Source: Xanthobacter autotrophicus
GTDB lineage: Bacteria; Pseudomonadota; Alphaproteobacteria; Rhizobiales; Xanthobacteraceae
DNA length: 64,000 bases
Direction: 5' to 3'
Assembly (NCBI RefSeq): GCF_029991245.1
Contig: NZ_JAIVFO010000007.1
Span: 1 to 64,000, forward strand
Part shown: in pieces, positions 18,167 through 27,239 of the stretch
How the letters are laid out: the number at the start of each line of letters is the position of its first letter
How positions within the stretch are numbered: position 1 is the first letter of the stretch
Translations under genes and position numbers: made by a program
The notes under the pieces: generated by a model
What the model saw: only the letters and a program-made list of their open reading frames with translations
Told to the model about the DNA's origin: nothing
The model's database searches: none

Positions 18167-19245
18167 ATGCGCAACGGGATCAGGATCACTCTCGGCGAAG
18201 CGGACCGGCGGCGGCTTGACGCCCTGGTCGCGGATCGCAACACCCCGCAGAAGCACGTCTGGCGCGCCCGGATCGTGCTCATGAGTGCCGACGGCGTCGG
18301 CACTCATGCCATCATGGCCGAGACCGGCACGGCGAAGACCACCGTCTGGCGCTGGCAGGCCCGCTTCATGGAAGAAGGCGTCAAAGGGCTGCTGCGCGAC
18401 AAAACGCGCCCGCCGGGCCGTCCGCCCGCGGCGGAAGACAAGGCCTCGGCCGTGGTCGCGCTGACGCTGAAGCCGCCGCCCCACGAGGCCACCCACTGGA
18501 CCACGCGGGCCATGGCCAGGGTCGCGGGGCTGGCGGTCTCCACGGTGCAGAAAATCTGGAAGGCCCATGGCCTCGCACCGCATCGCTGGCGCCAGTTCAA
18601 GCTCTCCAACGATCCCGCCTTCGCCGAGAAGCTCAACGACGTCGTCGGGCTCTATGTCAGCCCGCCGGCCCATGCTTTGGTGCTGAGCCTCGACGAGAAA
18701 TCACAGATCCAGGCGCTCGACCGCACCAAGCCCGGACTGCCGCTGAAGAAGGGCCGTGGCGCCACCCTGACCCACAATTACAAACGGAATGGCACCACCA
18801 CCCTGTTCGCCGCACTCGATGTCCTGACCGGCGCGGTGTTCGGACGGAACATGCAGCGCCACCGGCATTAGGAGTTCATCCGCTTCCTCAATGCCCTGGA
18901 GCGCGACATCCCGGCCGGCAGGCTGGTCCACGTCGTTCTCGACAATTACGCCGCCCACAAGCACGAGAAGGTGCGGGCCTGGCTTGACCGCCATCCGCGC
19001 TGGACCTTCCACTTCACGCCGACCTCCTCATCCTGGCTGAACGCGGTGGAGGGCTTCTTCGCCATCCTGACCGCAGGCGGCTCAAGAATGGCGTCTTCCG
19101 GTCCGTCGTCGATCTCCAGGCAGCCATCAACCGCTTCATCGGCGAGCACAACCAGACCCCGAAGCCCTTCATCTGGCGCGCCAATCCAGACGACATCATC
19201 GCCGCAAGGAACCGTGGGTTCCAAGCGTTGGAGTCAATCCAATAG
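18167..19245 (+). pseudogene. IS630-family transposase, inactivated
   Basis: The N terminus (MRNGIRITL...), helix-turn-helix and first catalytic Asp region (LSLDEKSQIQALDRTKPG) are intact up to a TAG at 18869-18871, where CAG (Gln) is expected before EFIRFLN. The frame then continues through VVLDNYAAHKHEKV and FHFTPTSSSWLNAVEGFF, the second Asp and the Glu region. A single-base loss near 19072 (GACCGC where GACCCGC is expected) shifts the rest, which ends at TAG 19243-19245 as ALESIQ. Two lesions mean no autonomous transposition. Terminal inverted repeats were not identified. Confidence 0.9.
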
Positions 19246-19300
19246 CTGTAGGCCACGGCCAAAGCGCGCGGCCGCACGCTGGCGGCCCCCGCGCGATGTC

Positions 19301-22300
19301 TCACTTGCCAATATACGAGAATATCGCCCAATCCCGTGGGTGCGGCGAGCTCTCCATTTGGCCCAGCATCGCGGCCCGCAGGGCGCCCGCGGCATCGCCG
19401 CTCGACGACAGGCGAGGGGCGATTTTGTCGAGCAGTTCTCGTGTGCGCCGGGCATCGATGCTCCAGTTAGTAAACAGAACGCCGCGCGTGCCCGCTTCGA
19501 AGAATGCCCTTACCAAGCCAGAGAGCGCTTGGCCGCCACTAGACGAGGTTCCCCCGGCCGTATTGCAGGCGGACAGAACCACGAGGTCGGAATCGAGCGT
19601 CAGGCCTTCGATCTCACCGGCGGTGAGCCACCTATCGGCCACAACAGACGAACTCGTTTCCGGCGAAACCCGGAGCGCCGGTTGATCGACCCCCGCCATG
19701 GCGAGAGCCTGATCAGAAAGCAGGCCGTGGGTCGCGAATGCGATAACCCTCGCAGGTTTGGCTATTCGCTCGCGTAGGCCCGATTTGGTGAAAGCCGCAC
19801 CAGCCACGACCGATGACGAAAACGGACTGCCAAACGCCCCAGCCAGAGCGCCGACTTGGTCCAACGTCTGTGGAAGTGGGCATAAGATCGCGCGAGAGAC
19901 ACCTTGCTGACGTGACTTTCCATAAAGCGTCGCTGGCGGACAAGCTGCGGACTCTTCGGGGAGGATGATCGGATCAGCGAATCCCAAAAACGGAGCGACG
20001 ATTCTGCCATCATCCCGGCGTGGCGATCGTGAGGCGACAAAACTCGGAATGGAGAGTGCCTGGCTGATGGCGTAGCTCCGCACCAGCCATGGCGCCACCT
20101 GCTCGGGCGCCGCCCGATCAGGACCATCTTCGAGCAATGCTGCAAACGGAATCGTGACTGTGCTGGGATCGGCGAAAACGACGATACGATCCAAACCGTT
20201 CAAGTCGCCACGTAGAGGTTTGAAAATAAGATTGTACAGCCCTCGCGCGGCTGCCATGTCAAACGCGGCGGGGCGTTCCGATATTGAGCTGCTAAGCCGC
20301 CTGGCTAGTTCGAGCGCTTGGCCGGGTTCCCCGAGGTCGACTACGCGCGCCGACCTCCGCGTCAGTACAACAGAGAAAAATCCATGATCCACGTTTAAGA
20401 CAAGGAAAACAATACCTTCATCTTCGGCTATGAGGGCGCGAAGATCGGCGATAGAGATCAGTTCTCCATAGACGAGACGCGTATACAAAGGCGCCTTTTT
20501 CTTCATAATTAGATCTAGTTTTCTTGTGGTATCTCCGATGCCGGTCAACTGAGCTGTAAGATTCGTCCCGTCCTGTTCCGCTGAAACTCTTTTCCTGATC
20601 AGCAGGTCCCTTGCTTGCCGCCATTGCACAACAGACACGTCGAGCTCTCGCGCAAGGTCCCTGAGCTCAGAATCGAGCACTGCCCTCGCCGCGGAACGAA
20701 CAAGAGCATCCGCCGCCCCGCCGGCATCCCTCAGTTGGATGAGATTCAAAGCGCGCTGGGCTGCCGGCTCAGCAGACAGAACCTGCACGACGGCGGGCTG
20801 GGTAAGCAATGAGAGCTCAAGAAGTATATCGGGATCGATCTGCTGGGAAAAATCCCGCGACACGTCGGCACGGGAAAACGTCAGCTTGTCGAGGCGGTTC
20901 TTGAGGAGTGTTCGATTGAGATTATTTGCCATCCGGATGAAATCGAGGGCCACGATCTCTCCACCGGGCTTCGCCGCAAAATGGCTTGCGGCAAACTTTA
21001 GCTCTTCGATCTTTTTGGGATCCGTATCGCTCATCACGGCAATGCTCTGGTGCCTTACCTCCGCCTCCACCGCCAAAGCCGGCTGACCCAAGACATGAGT
21101 CTTGTACGCCACATCAATGCGCTCCAGGTCTGTCGGGGCGAGATCCGCATTCGGAAGCTGCGAAATGCGCTTCGCCTCCCGGATCGCCCTCGCCGCCAAG
21201 ACAGCATCATCGCCTGCCGCAAATAGGCTTGCATAATCGAGAAGAGATTGTACGATTTGACTTACGGAAGACGGAACGAAACCATCAGCTTTTTCCATAC
21301 CAAGAAGATCTATCAAACGTGAACCGAGACGATCGAACGCCTCTGCAGTTTGGGCAGGCTCGCAACGCTTCAAACAATACTCGCCGAGCGGTGCATACAG
21401 CCGAACGGCGCGGGCCATGATGTCGGGCGTATCCAGCTTGACGCTCTTGATACGGTCTACCGTATCATCAATCAGCGCCACTGCTTCGGCGACGTGACCG
21501 CTCCAGTAGAGGTTACTCGTCTTGTAGCTTAATACGTAGTAAAAATTCCCGTCCTTGAAAAGATCTTGCCTAACAATCATTTGGTAAGCGGCCTCATTGA
21601 GCGCGGAGGCCTGAGATTCCCTGCGGGCCTTATCCGCCTTGAAACTGTCGGCAAAAACGAAGTTCATCTGGCGGTCCATTGGGATGCGCTCGACCAAATG
21701 TCTCCTGTCGAGAAGCAGACCGACTCCAGCCGAACCGCTAAGGGCATCGGCGTCCTTCATGCTTTGGGCGACGACATCTTCGAGGTCAGACATCGGCACT
21801 CCGGCGTAGTACTTGCAGTCGAACTCGCTTGGCCGTGCCTTTCCACATTTGGCGATATTGTCTACATTGTCTTTAATTTGATCAAATTGTTCGACCATAC
21901 GCCGTATAGTGCCGGCATGAATTCCGTAACGTCCGGCGTCCCCATCGCGCAGCGCCTTCGCGCGGTCATCTTCGTATTGGGCCAATAGCCTGGCAGCTTC
22001 ATCGTGCCGTTCGCTCCTCTGCAATACCAAAACCAGCGTTAGGCGAGCATCCCAAGCCTGCTCCGACTGAGGCCCGAACTGCCTTTCGACCAAGTCTTGC
22101 CAGCGCAGTTGATAGCCGACCGCATCGTCGATAAACCCAGCCTGCAAGAGGAGCGTGACGGCGGCGTCTAAGACTGAACCGCTGCCATCGTGGTTGGGAT
22201 GATCGAAAGCGGCGATCGCCATCCATTCCGATAACATCTTCATTTTGGGGTCGCGACCGAGCTCTTCTTCATTTCCGGTAATCGATAAACAAAGCTGTTC

Positions 22301-23059
22301 CAAAGCATCGATGGCGTTGAACGTATCCACCGGAAAGGCGGCATTTACGACTTCTAGAGCCACCATAAGAGCGTCCGCACGCGCCTGTCTGTCACCAAGG
22401 GAATCTACAAGTTCCGCGACGTCTTGAGCGAAAAGGAGCGCATAGGGCGCACGGACCTGTGGCTGGTCGGCAATGTACTCGGCCGCAGAACTGCGTAGCC
22501 AGTTTATTGCGCTGCGTTCATCGCTGCCGGCGGCTCCCAGCTTGGCAAGCGTCAAGGCTGCCAGTGCGCCTGCAATGCCTCGGCGCCCGCGCGGGCCGGC
22601 CAGAGCGAGGGCTTGCTCTGCCCGATTGGCTGCGCGCTTGATCTCGTGTCCGATGAGGTCGGTATAGGCCAACGCAGCCTTGCATTCGGATTGCAAGCGC
22701 CGAACCCCGGCCGACCTTGAGGAAGCGGCGCAGGCCGCTTCATAATGTTCGTCCGCTTCGATATATTCATTGGAAACCAGATAGGCTAAGCCCGCTCGGT
22801 TGTGCCAAAAGACAAAAGACCGAGTATCGCGGGTCCGTCTGTCCATTTTGGCGATGACGGCCGTTGCGAGAGCTGCTGCGGTGCTGCTGTCATTCTTTCG
22901 CATCGCCTCCCAATACAACCTCTCGCGGCTGTCGCCGCTAACGGGTCGCACGGGCTTTCCCCGCTCGGCGAAGGCACCGGACTGCGGAATAACAAGGGCT
23001 ACCGTGGCCAAGCACAAAACTAGTCCGGCCGCAAAGTGGCTACGGGTCTGATTTCTCAT
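19301..23059 (-). CDS. Secreted TPR-CHAT protease
   Basis: 1252 residues. A signal peptide (about 1-31, LVLCLATVALVIPQSGAFA) is followed by a long helical TPR-like region (about 45-800), a short coiled stretch and a C-terminal CHAT (caspase-like) domain from about residue 900. The catalytic dyad is present: His about 1111 in FATHGLLS and Cys about 1165 in LVVLSACNTAGG. CHAT proteins are peptidases that act in bacterial signalling or immunity; this one seems to be exported. Its start lies inside the last 20 bp of the partner gene, so the two are co-expressed. The target is unknown; cleavage of the partner or of incoming proteins is a hypothesis. Confidence 0.9.
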   Translation of the reverse strand: MRNQTRSHFAAGLVLCLATVALVIPQSGAFAERGKPVRPVSGDSRERLYWEAMRKNDSSTAAALATAVIAKMDRRTRDTRSFVFWHNRAGLAYLVSNEYIEADEHYEAACAASSRSAGVRRLQSECKAALAYTDLIGHEIKRAANRAEQALALAGPRGRRGIAGALAALTLAKLGAAGSDERSAINWLRSSAAEYIADQPQVRAPYALLFAQDVAELVDSLGDRQARADALMVALEVVNAAFPVDTFNAIDALEQLCLSITGNEEELGRDPKMKMLSEWMAIAAFDHPNHDGSGSVLDAAVTLLLQAGFIDDAVGYQLRWQDLVERQFGPQSEQAWDARLTLVLVLQRSERHDEAARLLAQYEDDRAKALRDGDAGRYGIHAGTIRRMVEQFDQIKDNVDNIAKCGKARPSEFDCKYYAGVPMSDLEDVVAQSMKDADALSGSAGVGLLLDRRHLVERIPMDRQMNFVFADSFKADKARRESQASALNEAAYQMIVRQDLFKDGNFYYVLSYKTSNLYWSGHVAEAVALIDDTVDRIKSVKLDTPDIMARAVRLYAPLGEYCLKRCEPAQTAEAFDRLGSRLIDLLGMEKADGFVPSSVSQIVQSLLDYASLFAAGDDAVLAARAIREAKRISQLPNADLAPTDLERIDVAYKTHVLGQPALAVEAEVRHQSIAVMSDTDPKKIEELKFAASHFAAKPGGEIVALDFIRMANNLNRTLLKNRLDKLTFSRADVSRDFSQQIDPDILLELSLLTQPAVVQVLSAEPAAQRALNLIQLRDAGGAADALVRSAARAVLDSELRDLARELDVSVVQWRQARDLLIRKRVSAEQDGTNLTAQLTGIGDTTRKLDLIMKKKAPLYTRLVYGELISIADLRALIAEDEGIVFLVLNVDHGFFSVVLTRRSARVVDLGEPGQALELARRLSSSISERPAAFDMAAARGLYNLIFKPLRGDLNGLDRIVVFADPSTVTIPFAALLEDGPDRAAPEQVAPWLVRSYAISQALSIPSFVASRSPRRDDGRIVAPFLGFADPIILPEESAACPPATLYGKSRQQGVSRAILCPLPQTLDQVGALAGAFGSPFSSSVVAGAAFTKSGLRERIAKPARVIAFATHGLLSDQALAMAGVDQPALRVSPETSSSVVADRWLTAGEIEGLTLDSDLVVLSACNTAGGTSSSGGQALSGLVRAFFEAGTRGVLFTNWSIDARRTRELLDKIAPRLSSSGDAAGALRAAMLGQMESSPHPRDWAIFSYIGK

Positions 23060-23951
23060 CAGCCCAACTCCATGTACGGTCCGCGATCGCTGTATTCAGG
23101 TCGGAAAGCACGCCTGTTTGCGACGGCTGCTGCGCCGGGTCAAAGGGTGTCCACTGGTATTGCACCTCATCGACGTTTGCCTCACCCTGGAGCACGCTGG
23201 CGGCGAGAACGGGTATCAGCGCTGGAGCAAAGGCCAGCGGAACGGTCCGGTTGTCGACGACGACGATGCTTCTTTCCAGTCCGAACGCGGTTTTGATCCC
23301 TATGTCCGCCGCAACTCCAGTCGTCGCCAGCGCCGTGAGTTCGGAGAGCTTTGCTTCTGCAGAGGCCTTGTCAGCATATGTTATGGTTATACGGCGCTTT
23401 CCCCTATACAGGCGTCCGATAATAACGGGAATGATTTCAGTCTGATTGATGATCTCGTGCCGCACAATAGGTATAGCAAGCGGGCAGGCCGCCTGGTTGA
23501 GGGAGCGTGCTAAATCAGCTTCAAGAAGCCTCTCCTCGGTGACATCAGTAAATCCAATTGAAACGGTCGATTCGGTTTCTCCAGAAGGCGAAGCCGAAAG
23601 CAGGCGTCGCACACGAAGAAGAAAGCCGAGTGAGGCATCGCGCTTTAGAGTAATCGTGCCGAGCGAATCTTCGTTCACCCGGATTGCTAAGCCTGGAAAA
23701 CACCGATCGGCTCCGTCTAAAAGCCTCGTCATCGAACTGTCCCAGATATCCCCAACGCGGTAATTAGACGATCGTCCGTAGAGAGGAACAACGTCCGGCT
23801 TCAATTTATTAAAGTATGTAGTATATTGTGCCTTGTATTCATCAAGCAAATCTAGCCCGGACGAAGATTGGGCGTACGTTCGTTCGGCGGCACTTACCAA
23901 AACGAAAATGACCGCGGAAAACAGGAGAAGCACATTTTTGAGGGTTGCCAT
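23040..23951 (-). CDS. Secreted partner of the CHAT protease
   Basis: 303 residues from the ATG at 23951, chosen because it starts directly with a signal peptide (MATLKNVLLLFSAVIFVLVS, then AERTYAQ). The longer frame has an implausible Arg-rich leader. The mature part is predicted mixed alpha/beta, with a hydrophobic stretch near 240-265 (VPLAFAPALIPVLAAS). I recognise no family. It overlaps the CHAT gene by 20 bp and is translated first, so it may be a substrate, chaperone or inhibitor of the protease. Confidence 0.8.
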   Translation of the reverse strand: MATLKNVLLLFSAVIFVLVSAAERTYAQSSSGLDLLDEYKAQYTTYFNKLKPDVVPLYGRSSNYRVGDIWDSSMTRLLDGADRCFPGLAIRVNEDSLGTITLKRDASLGFLLRVRRLLSASPSGETESTVSIGFTDVTEERLLEADLARSLNQAACPLAIPIVRHEIINQTEIIPVIIGRLYRGKRRITITYADKASAEAKLSELTALATTGVAADIGIKTAFGLERSIVVVDNRTVPLAFAPALIPVLAASVLQGEANVDEVQYQWTPFDPAQQPSQTGVLSDLNTAIADRTWSWADEKSDP

Positions 23952-24486
23952 GACGCGCTCCAGAACGCCCCGCTCTAAGGCTCGCCAAGCTCGCGCGGCC
24001 GCGGTTCGTGGTCGGGAACTTAGCAGGTTCCAACGACGCATTTCAAGTAGCTGGAAGGCCGGGGCCCGCCAGACGCCCCTGACCGACCTTGCCATGCGCT
24101 CCGACGTGGGAAAATACGGCCCCAAGTGCGGGGCGCCCGGTGGTTGGCGTCAAGCGTCTCCATCTACCCCCTTTCGCCCCCGCGGAGGAGATATGGGTGC
24201 GCGCGAAGGTATAATCGAAACTCTGGACTAGGTGCGCTGCGCGGCGGATGATGTTTCCGAAAGGAATAGGCAAAAAATATAATAACAATCAAGCGTATTA
24301 AAGCTATTCTCTGAGTTAAAAACTCCGGAGTCGAAGGCGAATGTATCAGGTTTAAATTACCAATACCAAAATTGGAGGCGGCTGCATCCAAAAACCGCTT
24401 TCACGAGACGAATGCGAGAGCGGTGCTTTCACGCGCCATACCCCTTTCCCTCGCAGGCATCATGACGCTTAATTTACACCAAGCCA
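23952..24486. other. Gene-free stretch between the CHAT pair and cas6e
   Basis: Short frames here are not convincing. The part from about 24240 is AT-rich and probably promoter or decayed DNA. No CRISPR repeat units are visible; an imperfect inverted repeat (ACCGCT.../...AGCGGT) lies at about 24396-24424. Cas7, Cas5, Cse1, Cse2 and Cas3 genes, which would be expected upstream of cas6e, are absent. Confidence 0.5.
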
Positions 24487-25179
24487 GTGTTTGATGCTGA
24501 ACTGATGGGGTGGATGCCCGATCCTGCCCGGGGAGGTCTGCGCGATCCCGCGCAAGGACGCATCATGGATGCCCACCATCGCCTGATCTGGTCGCTGTTT
24601 GGCGACACGCCGGAGCGCGAGCGTGATTTCCTCTGGCGCTCGGAAGGCAAGGGGCAATTCCTTGTTCTTTCGCATCGGCCGCCTGCCGCCGATGGTGCCG
24701 GCTTGTTCAGCCCCCCGCAGACCAAGGAGTTCGCCCCGGATCTGCGCGAGGGCGACCGGCTGGCCTTCGTCCTGCGTGCCAATGCGACACGGACCAGGAA
24801 GGACCCGACCGATCCGCAGAAGCGGGGCGCGCGCGTCGATGTGGTGATGGACACGATCCATGCACTGCCCTCCGGTCGCGCCAGCAACGAGCGGCGGGAT
24901 GCACGCATGAGCGCAGCCGAGGACGCCGGACGGCGCTGGCTGGAACATCTGGGAGCCAAGGCAGGCTTCATCGTCGAACACTTGATTATAGACGATTATT
25001 CCGTCGTGCCCTTGCCAGCCCAGATTGGACCGCGGCGGGGGCAGCCGCAGTTCGGCGTCATGGATCTGGCCGGCCAGATCCGCGTGGGCGACTCTGCGCT
25101 CCTGCTCGCGGCATTGGCCCAGGGCTTTGGTCGCGCCAAGGCCTTCGGGTGCGGCCTCATGCTAATTCGGCGCGCGTGA
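24487..25179 (+). CDS. cas6e: Type I-E CRISPR Cas6e (CasE/Cse3), 5'-truncated, orphan
   Basis: Endoribonuclease of type I-E systems that cuts the CRISPR repeat transcript. MDAHHRLIWSLF and RDFLWRSEGKGQFLVLS match the family N-terminal ferredoxin-like domain; the C terminus has the glycine-rich FGCGLMLIRRA. The usual first strand (a start like MYLSR) is missing: the frame opens only after a TGA at 24463, so the GTG at 24487 is a substitute start. 1 bp separates it from the cas1e chimera. With effector genes and array absent it cannot serve an intact system here. Confidence 0.85.
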   Translation: MFDAELMGWMPDPARGGLRDPAQGRIMDAHHRLIWSLFGDTPERERDFLWRSEGKGQFLVLSHRPPAADGAGLFSPPQTKEFAPDLREGDRLAFVLRANATRTRKDPTDPQKRGARVDVVMDTIHALPSGRASNERRDARMSAAEDAGRRWLEHLGAKAGFIVEHLIIDDYSVVPLPAQIGPRRGQPQFGVMDLAGQIRVGDSALLLAALAQGFGRAKAFGCGLMLIRRA

Positions 25180-25180
25180 A

Positions 25181-26398
25181 ATGGTAGGGTCCATTCCCGG
25201 CCTGCCGCCGCCCAAGCCGATCCCGCTCAAGGACCGGGCCTCGCTGGTCTTTGTGGAAAAGGCGCAGCTCGACGTGCAGGACGGGGCCTTTGTGGCAGTC
25301 AATGCGGACGGCACGCGAACGCATATCCCGGTTGGAGGCCTGGCCGGCATCATGCTGGAGCCCGGCGCGCGGATATCCCACGCCGCGGTGGCGCTCGCGG
25401 CGCGCGTGGGCACGCTCATCACTTGGGTGGGTGAGGCGGGGGTGCGGCTCTACTCCGCGGGCCAGCCGGGCGGGGCGCGGGCCGACCGGCTGCTCTGGCA
25501 GGCCGCGATCGCGCTCGATCCTGCGGCACGGCTGCGAGTGGTGCGCAAGATGTACGAGATCCGGTTTGGTGAGGCGGCGCCCGAGCGGCGCTCCATCGAC
25601 CAGTTGCGCGGCATCGAGGGCGCCCGGGTCCGCAAATCCTACGAACTGCTCGCCCAGGCCCACGCGGTGCGATGGCAGCGACGCCGCTACGACGTGGACG
25701 ATTGGGAGGCCAGCGATGTGCCGAACCGCTGCCTTTCCGCTGCGACCGCCTGCCTGCATGGGCTGACCGAAGCCGCCGTACTGGCTGTGGGCTACGCGCC
25801 GGCGATCGGTTTTCTCCACACGGGCAAGCCGCTGTCCTTCGTCTACGACATCGCCGATCTCTGGAAACTCGACACCGTGGTGCCGGAAGCGTTCCGCATC
25901 GCCGGTCTGCATGCCAAGGGCAAGCTGGAGATGGCGCCGGATCGGGCGGTGCGGCTGGCGTGCCGGGATGCCGGCAAGACCAGCCGCCGGGTAGTGTCGG
26001 CCTTCATCGCCAGAGCCTTCTCCCAGCCCGACCATGCGGCCGCCAAATCCCAGTGGCGCCTCGTGGCGGACCAGATGCGGCCCAAGGTGCCCGAGCTCGC
26101 CGCGCTCATGGACACGGCCGAGGAGGATGTGCTCGCCTATATGACCATCCCGGCCCAGCACAGGGCGAAGCTGCACAGCACCAACCCGATCGAGCGCCTG
26201 AACGGTGAGATCAAGCGGCGCACCGATGTGGTCGGCGCCTTCCCCAACGAGGCCGCCATCCGCCGTCTGGTGGGCGCCATCCTCATGGAGCAAACCGAGG
26301 ATTGGACGGTCCAGCGGGGGCGATATCTCTCTCTGGAAATACTCGCTCCCGTCTGCGATGATCCGACTGTCAGCCTGCCTGCTGTGCAGCCCGACTGA
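25181..26398 (+). CDS. Cas1e-IS256 transposase in-frame chimera
   Basis: 405-residue open frame. Residues 1 to about 264 are type I-E Cas1 with the metal-binding residues in place: Glu146 in RGIEGARV, His213 in GFLHTGKP and Asp223/Asp226 in FVYDIADLWK. After RLACRDA (about nt 25973) the sequence changes to the C terminus of an IS256-family (mutator) transposase, with HSTNPIERLNGEIKRR and ILMEQTEDW. The normal Cas1e tail (about 40 residues) is lost. Without cas2, array or effector genes it is probably a relic, but the fused frame is uninterrupted. Whether a protein is made is unknown. Confidence 0.9.
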   Translation: MVGSIPGLPPPKPIPLKDRASLVFVEKAQLDVQDGAFVAVNADGTRTHIPVGGLAGIMLEPGARISHAAVALAARVGTLITWVGEAGVRLYSAGQPGGARADRLLWQAAIALDPAARLRVVRKMYEIRFGEAAPERRSIDQLRGIEGARVRKSYELLAQAHAVRWQRRRYDVDDWEASDVPNRCLSAATACLHGLTEAAVLAVGYAPAIGFLHTGKPLSFVYDIADLWKLDTVVPEAFRIAGLHAKGKLEMAPDRAVRLACRDAGKTSRRVVSAFIARAFSQPDHAAAKSQWRLVADQMRPKVPELAALMDTAEEDVLAYMTIPAQHRAKLHSTNPIERLNGEIKRRTDVVGAFPNEAAIRRLVGAILMEQTEDWTVQRGRYLSLEILAPVCDDPTVSLPAVQPD

Positions 26399-26460
26399 CC
26401 GACCCAGACCAAGGCCGAGCGCCCGGCCTCACGTCAGATACACCACGTCACGGGACACGA
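25974..26460 (+). mobile_element. IS256-family insertion sequence, 3' remnant
   Basis: Contains the last 140 or so codons of the transposase plus the typical right end, in which TACACCACGTCACGGGACAC at about 26437-26456 resembles the terminal repeats of this family. The 5' two thirds are absent, so cas1e was joined to the IS by deletion rather than simple insertion. Confidence 0.75.
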
Positions 26461-26883
26461 TCGAGCACGGAGCGCCTGTCCAGCATCGAAGCTGAGGCGG
26501 AAGCGGTTCGCGCAGTGGTGGCAACTTGGCTCGGCGAGGGCATTTCGGCCCATGAGATTGGCCTTTTCGTCCGCTCATCCCAGCTTATCGCGCGCGCCCG
26601 GGCGGCGATCGCCGGGCTCGACGGTGCCGAGCAAATATTAACTGCACCCATGGACCTAGCCAAGGGGTTGGAATTCCGCGCTGTCGTGGTGATGGCATGC
26701 GACGAAGGAGTTCTGCCACTCGACGAACGTGTTACCGACTCTGCAGGCGAAGCCGAGCTGGACGACATCTACGAAACGGAGCGTCGATTGCTCTATGTTG
26801 CCTGTACCCGGGCGCGCGAGCATCTGCTCCTGTCCGGCGTAACTCCTGCATCCGAGTATCTCTCTGACTTTGCAGGCAAATAG
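26461..26883 (+). pseudogene. UvrD/Rep-type helicase, C-terminal fragment
   Basis: About 140 codons open from the IS256 end. Motifs V and VI of superfamily 1 helicases are present: MDLAKGLEFRAVVVMAC and ETERRLLYVACTRAREHL. The ATPase motifs I-IV are missing. The fragment begins right at the IS end, so the same event may have removed its 5' part and the cas genes. An ATG at 26515 could start a 122-residue peptide, but function is unlikely. Confidence 0.85.
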
Positions 26884-26928
26884 GTCGGATAGATTCAATA
26901 CCTCTTAGGTAGTTGCCGGTTCCCTAAA

Positions 26929-27156
26929 CTAGAGCGACGGACCCTTACCATGGGTGCGGAATAGATCGATTATATCAATCTCAAGCGCATTGGCAATTCG
27001 AGCCAAGACCAGCACTGACGGATTGCGCTTCCCGCCTTCCACGCCACTCAGGTAGGTTTGATGAATATTGGCGCGGTGAGCGAGTTCCTCCTGCGACAGG
27101 CCTTTGTCGCGTCTGACCTTCTGCACATTTTGGCCGACCCGCGCCCGCACGTCCAT
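26929..27156 (-). CDS. XRE regulator resembling restriction-modification controller proteins
   Basis: 75 residues, nearly all helix-turn-helix: RVGQNVQKVRRDKGLSQEEL, then HQTYLSGVEGGKRNPSVL and LEIDIIDLF. Size and motif (YLSGVE.GKRNPS) match the C (controller) proteins of type II restriction-modification loci. A GACT-ATG-AGTC palindrome, the form of a C-box, lies at 27195-27205, 39 bp before its start. It is divergent to a GIY-YIG nuclease gene. No methyltransferase gene is seen, so this is either a degraded locus or a regulator of a solitary nuclease. Confidence 0.8.
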   Translation of the reverse strand: MDVRARVGQNVQKVRRDKGLSQEELAHRANIHQTYLSGVEGGKRNPSVLVLARIANALEIDIIDLFRTHGKGPSL

Positions 27157-27190
27157 GCGCGGATGGAGAGCTTTAGAGCTTGTTCATGAC

Positions 27191-27210
27191 CATAGACTAT
27201 GAGTCATAAT
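27191..27210. promoter_or_regulatory. C-box-like operator and divergent promoter
   Basis: CATAGACTATG (27191-27201) and the overlapping GACTATGAGTC (27195-27205) are both perfect palindromes; the second has the GACT-N3-AGTC form of C-boxes. It overlaps CATAAT (27205-27210), a plausible -10 for the rightward nuclease gene. It lies between two divergent genes and probably binds the XRE protein. Confidence 0.55.
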
Positions 27211-27239
27211 TGAGATTCACGACGTTTGGTCTGCCTCTT

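Noticed and set aside
18011-19300. Complete IS630 with terminal inverted repeats
   Set aside because: I could not match any left end to the right end sequence; only the damaged transposase gene is reported.
24126-25180. CRISPR array near cas6e
   Set aside because: No repeated 28-29-bp unit with spacers is visible here or after the cas1e chimera.
26515-26883. Stand-alone 122-residue gene
   Set aside because: It is the tail of a UvrD-type helicase lacking the ATPase motifs, and the frame is open upstream to the IS256 end.
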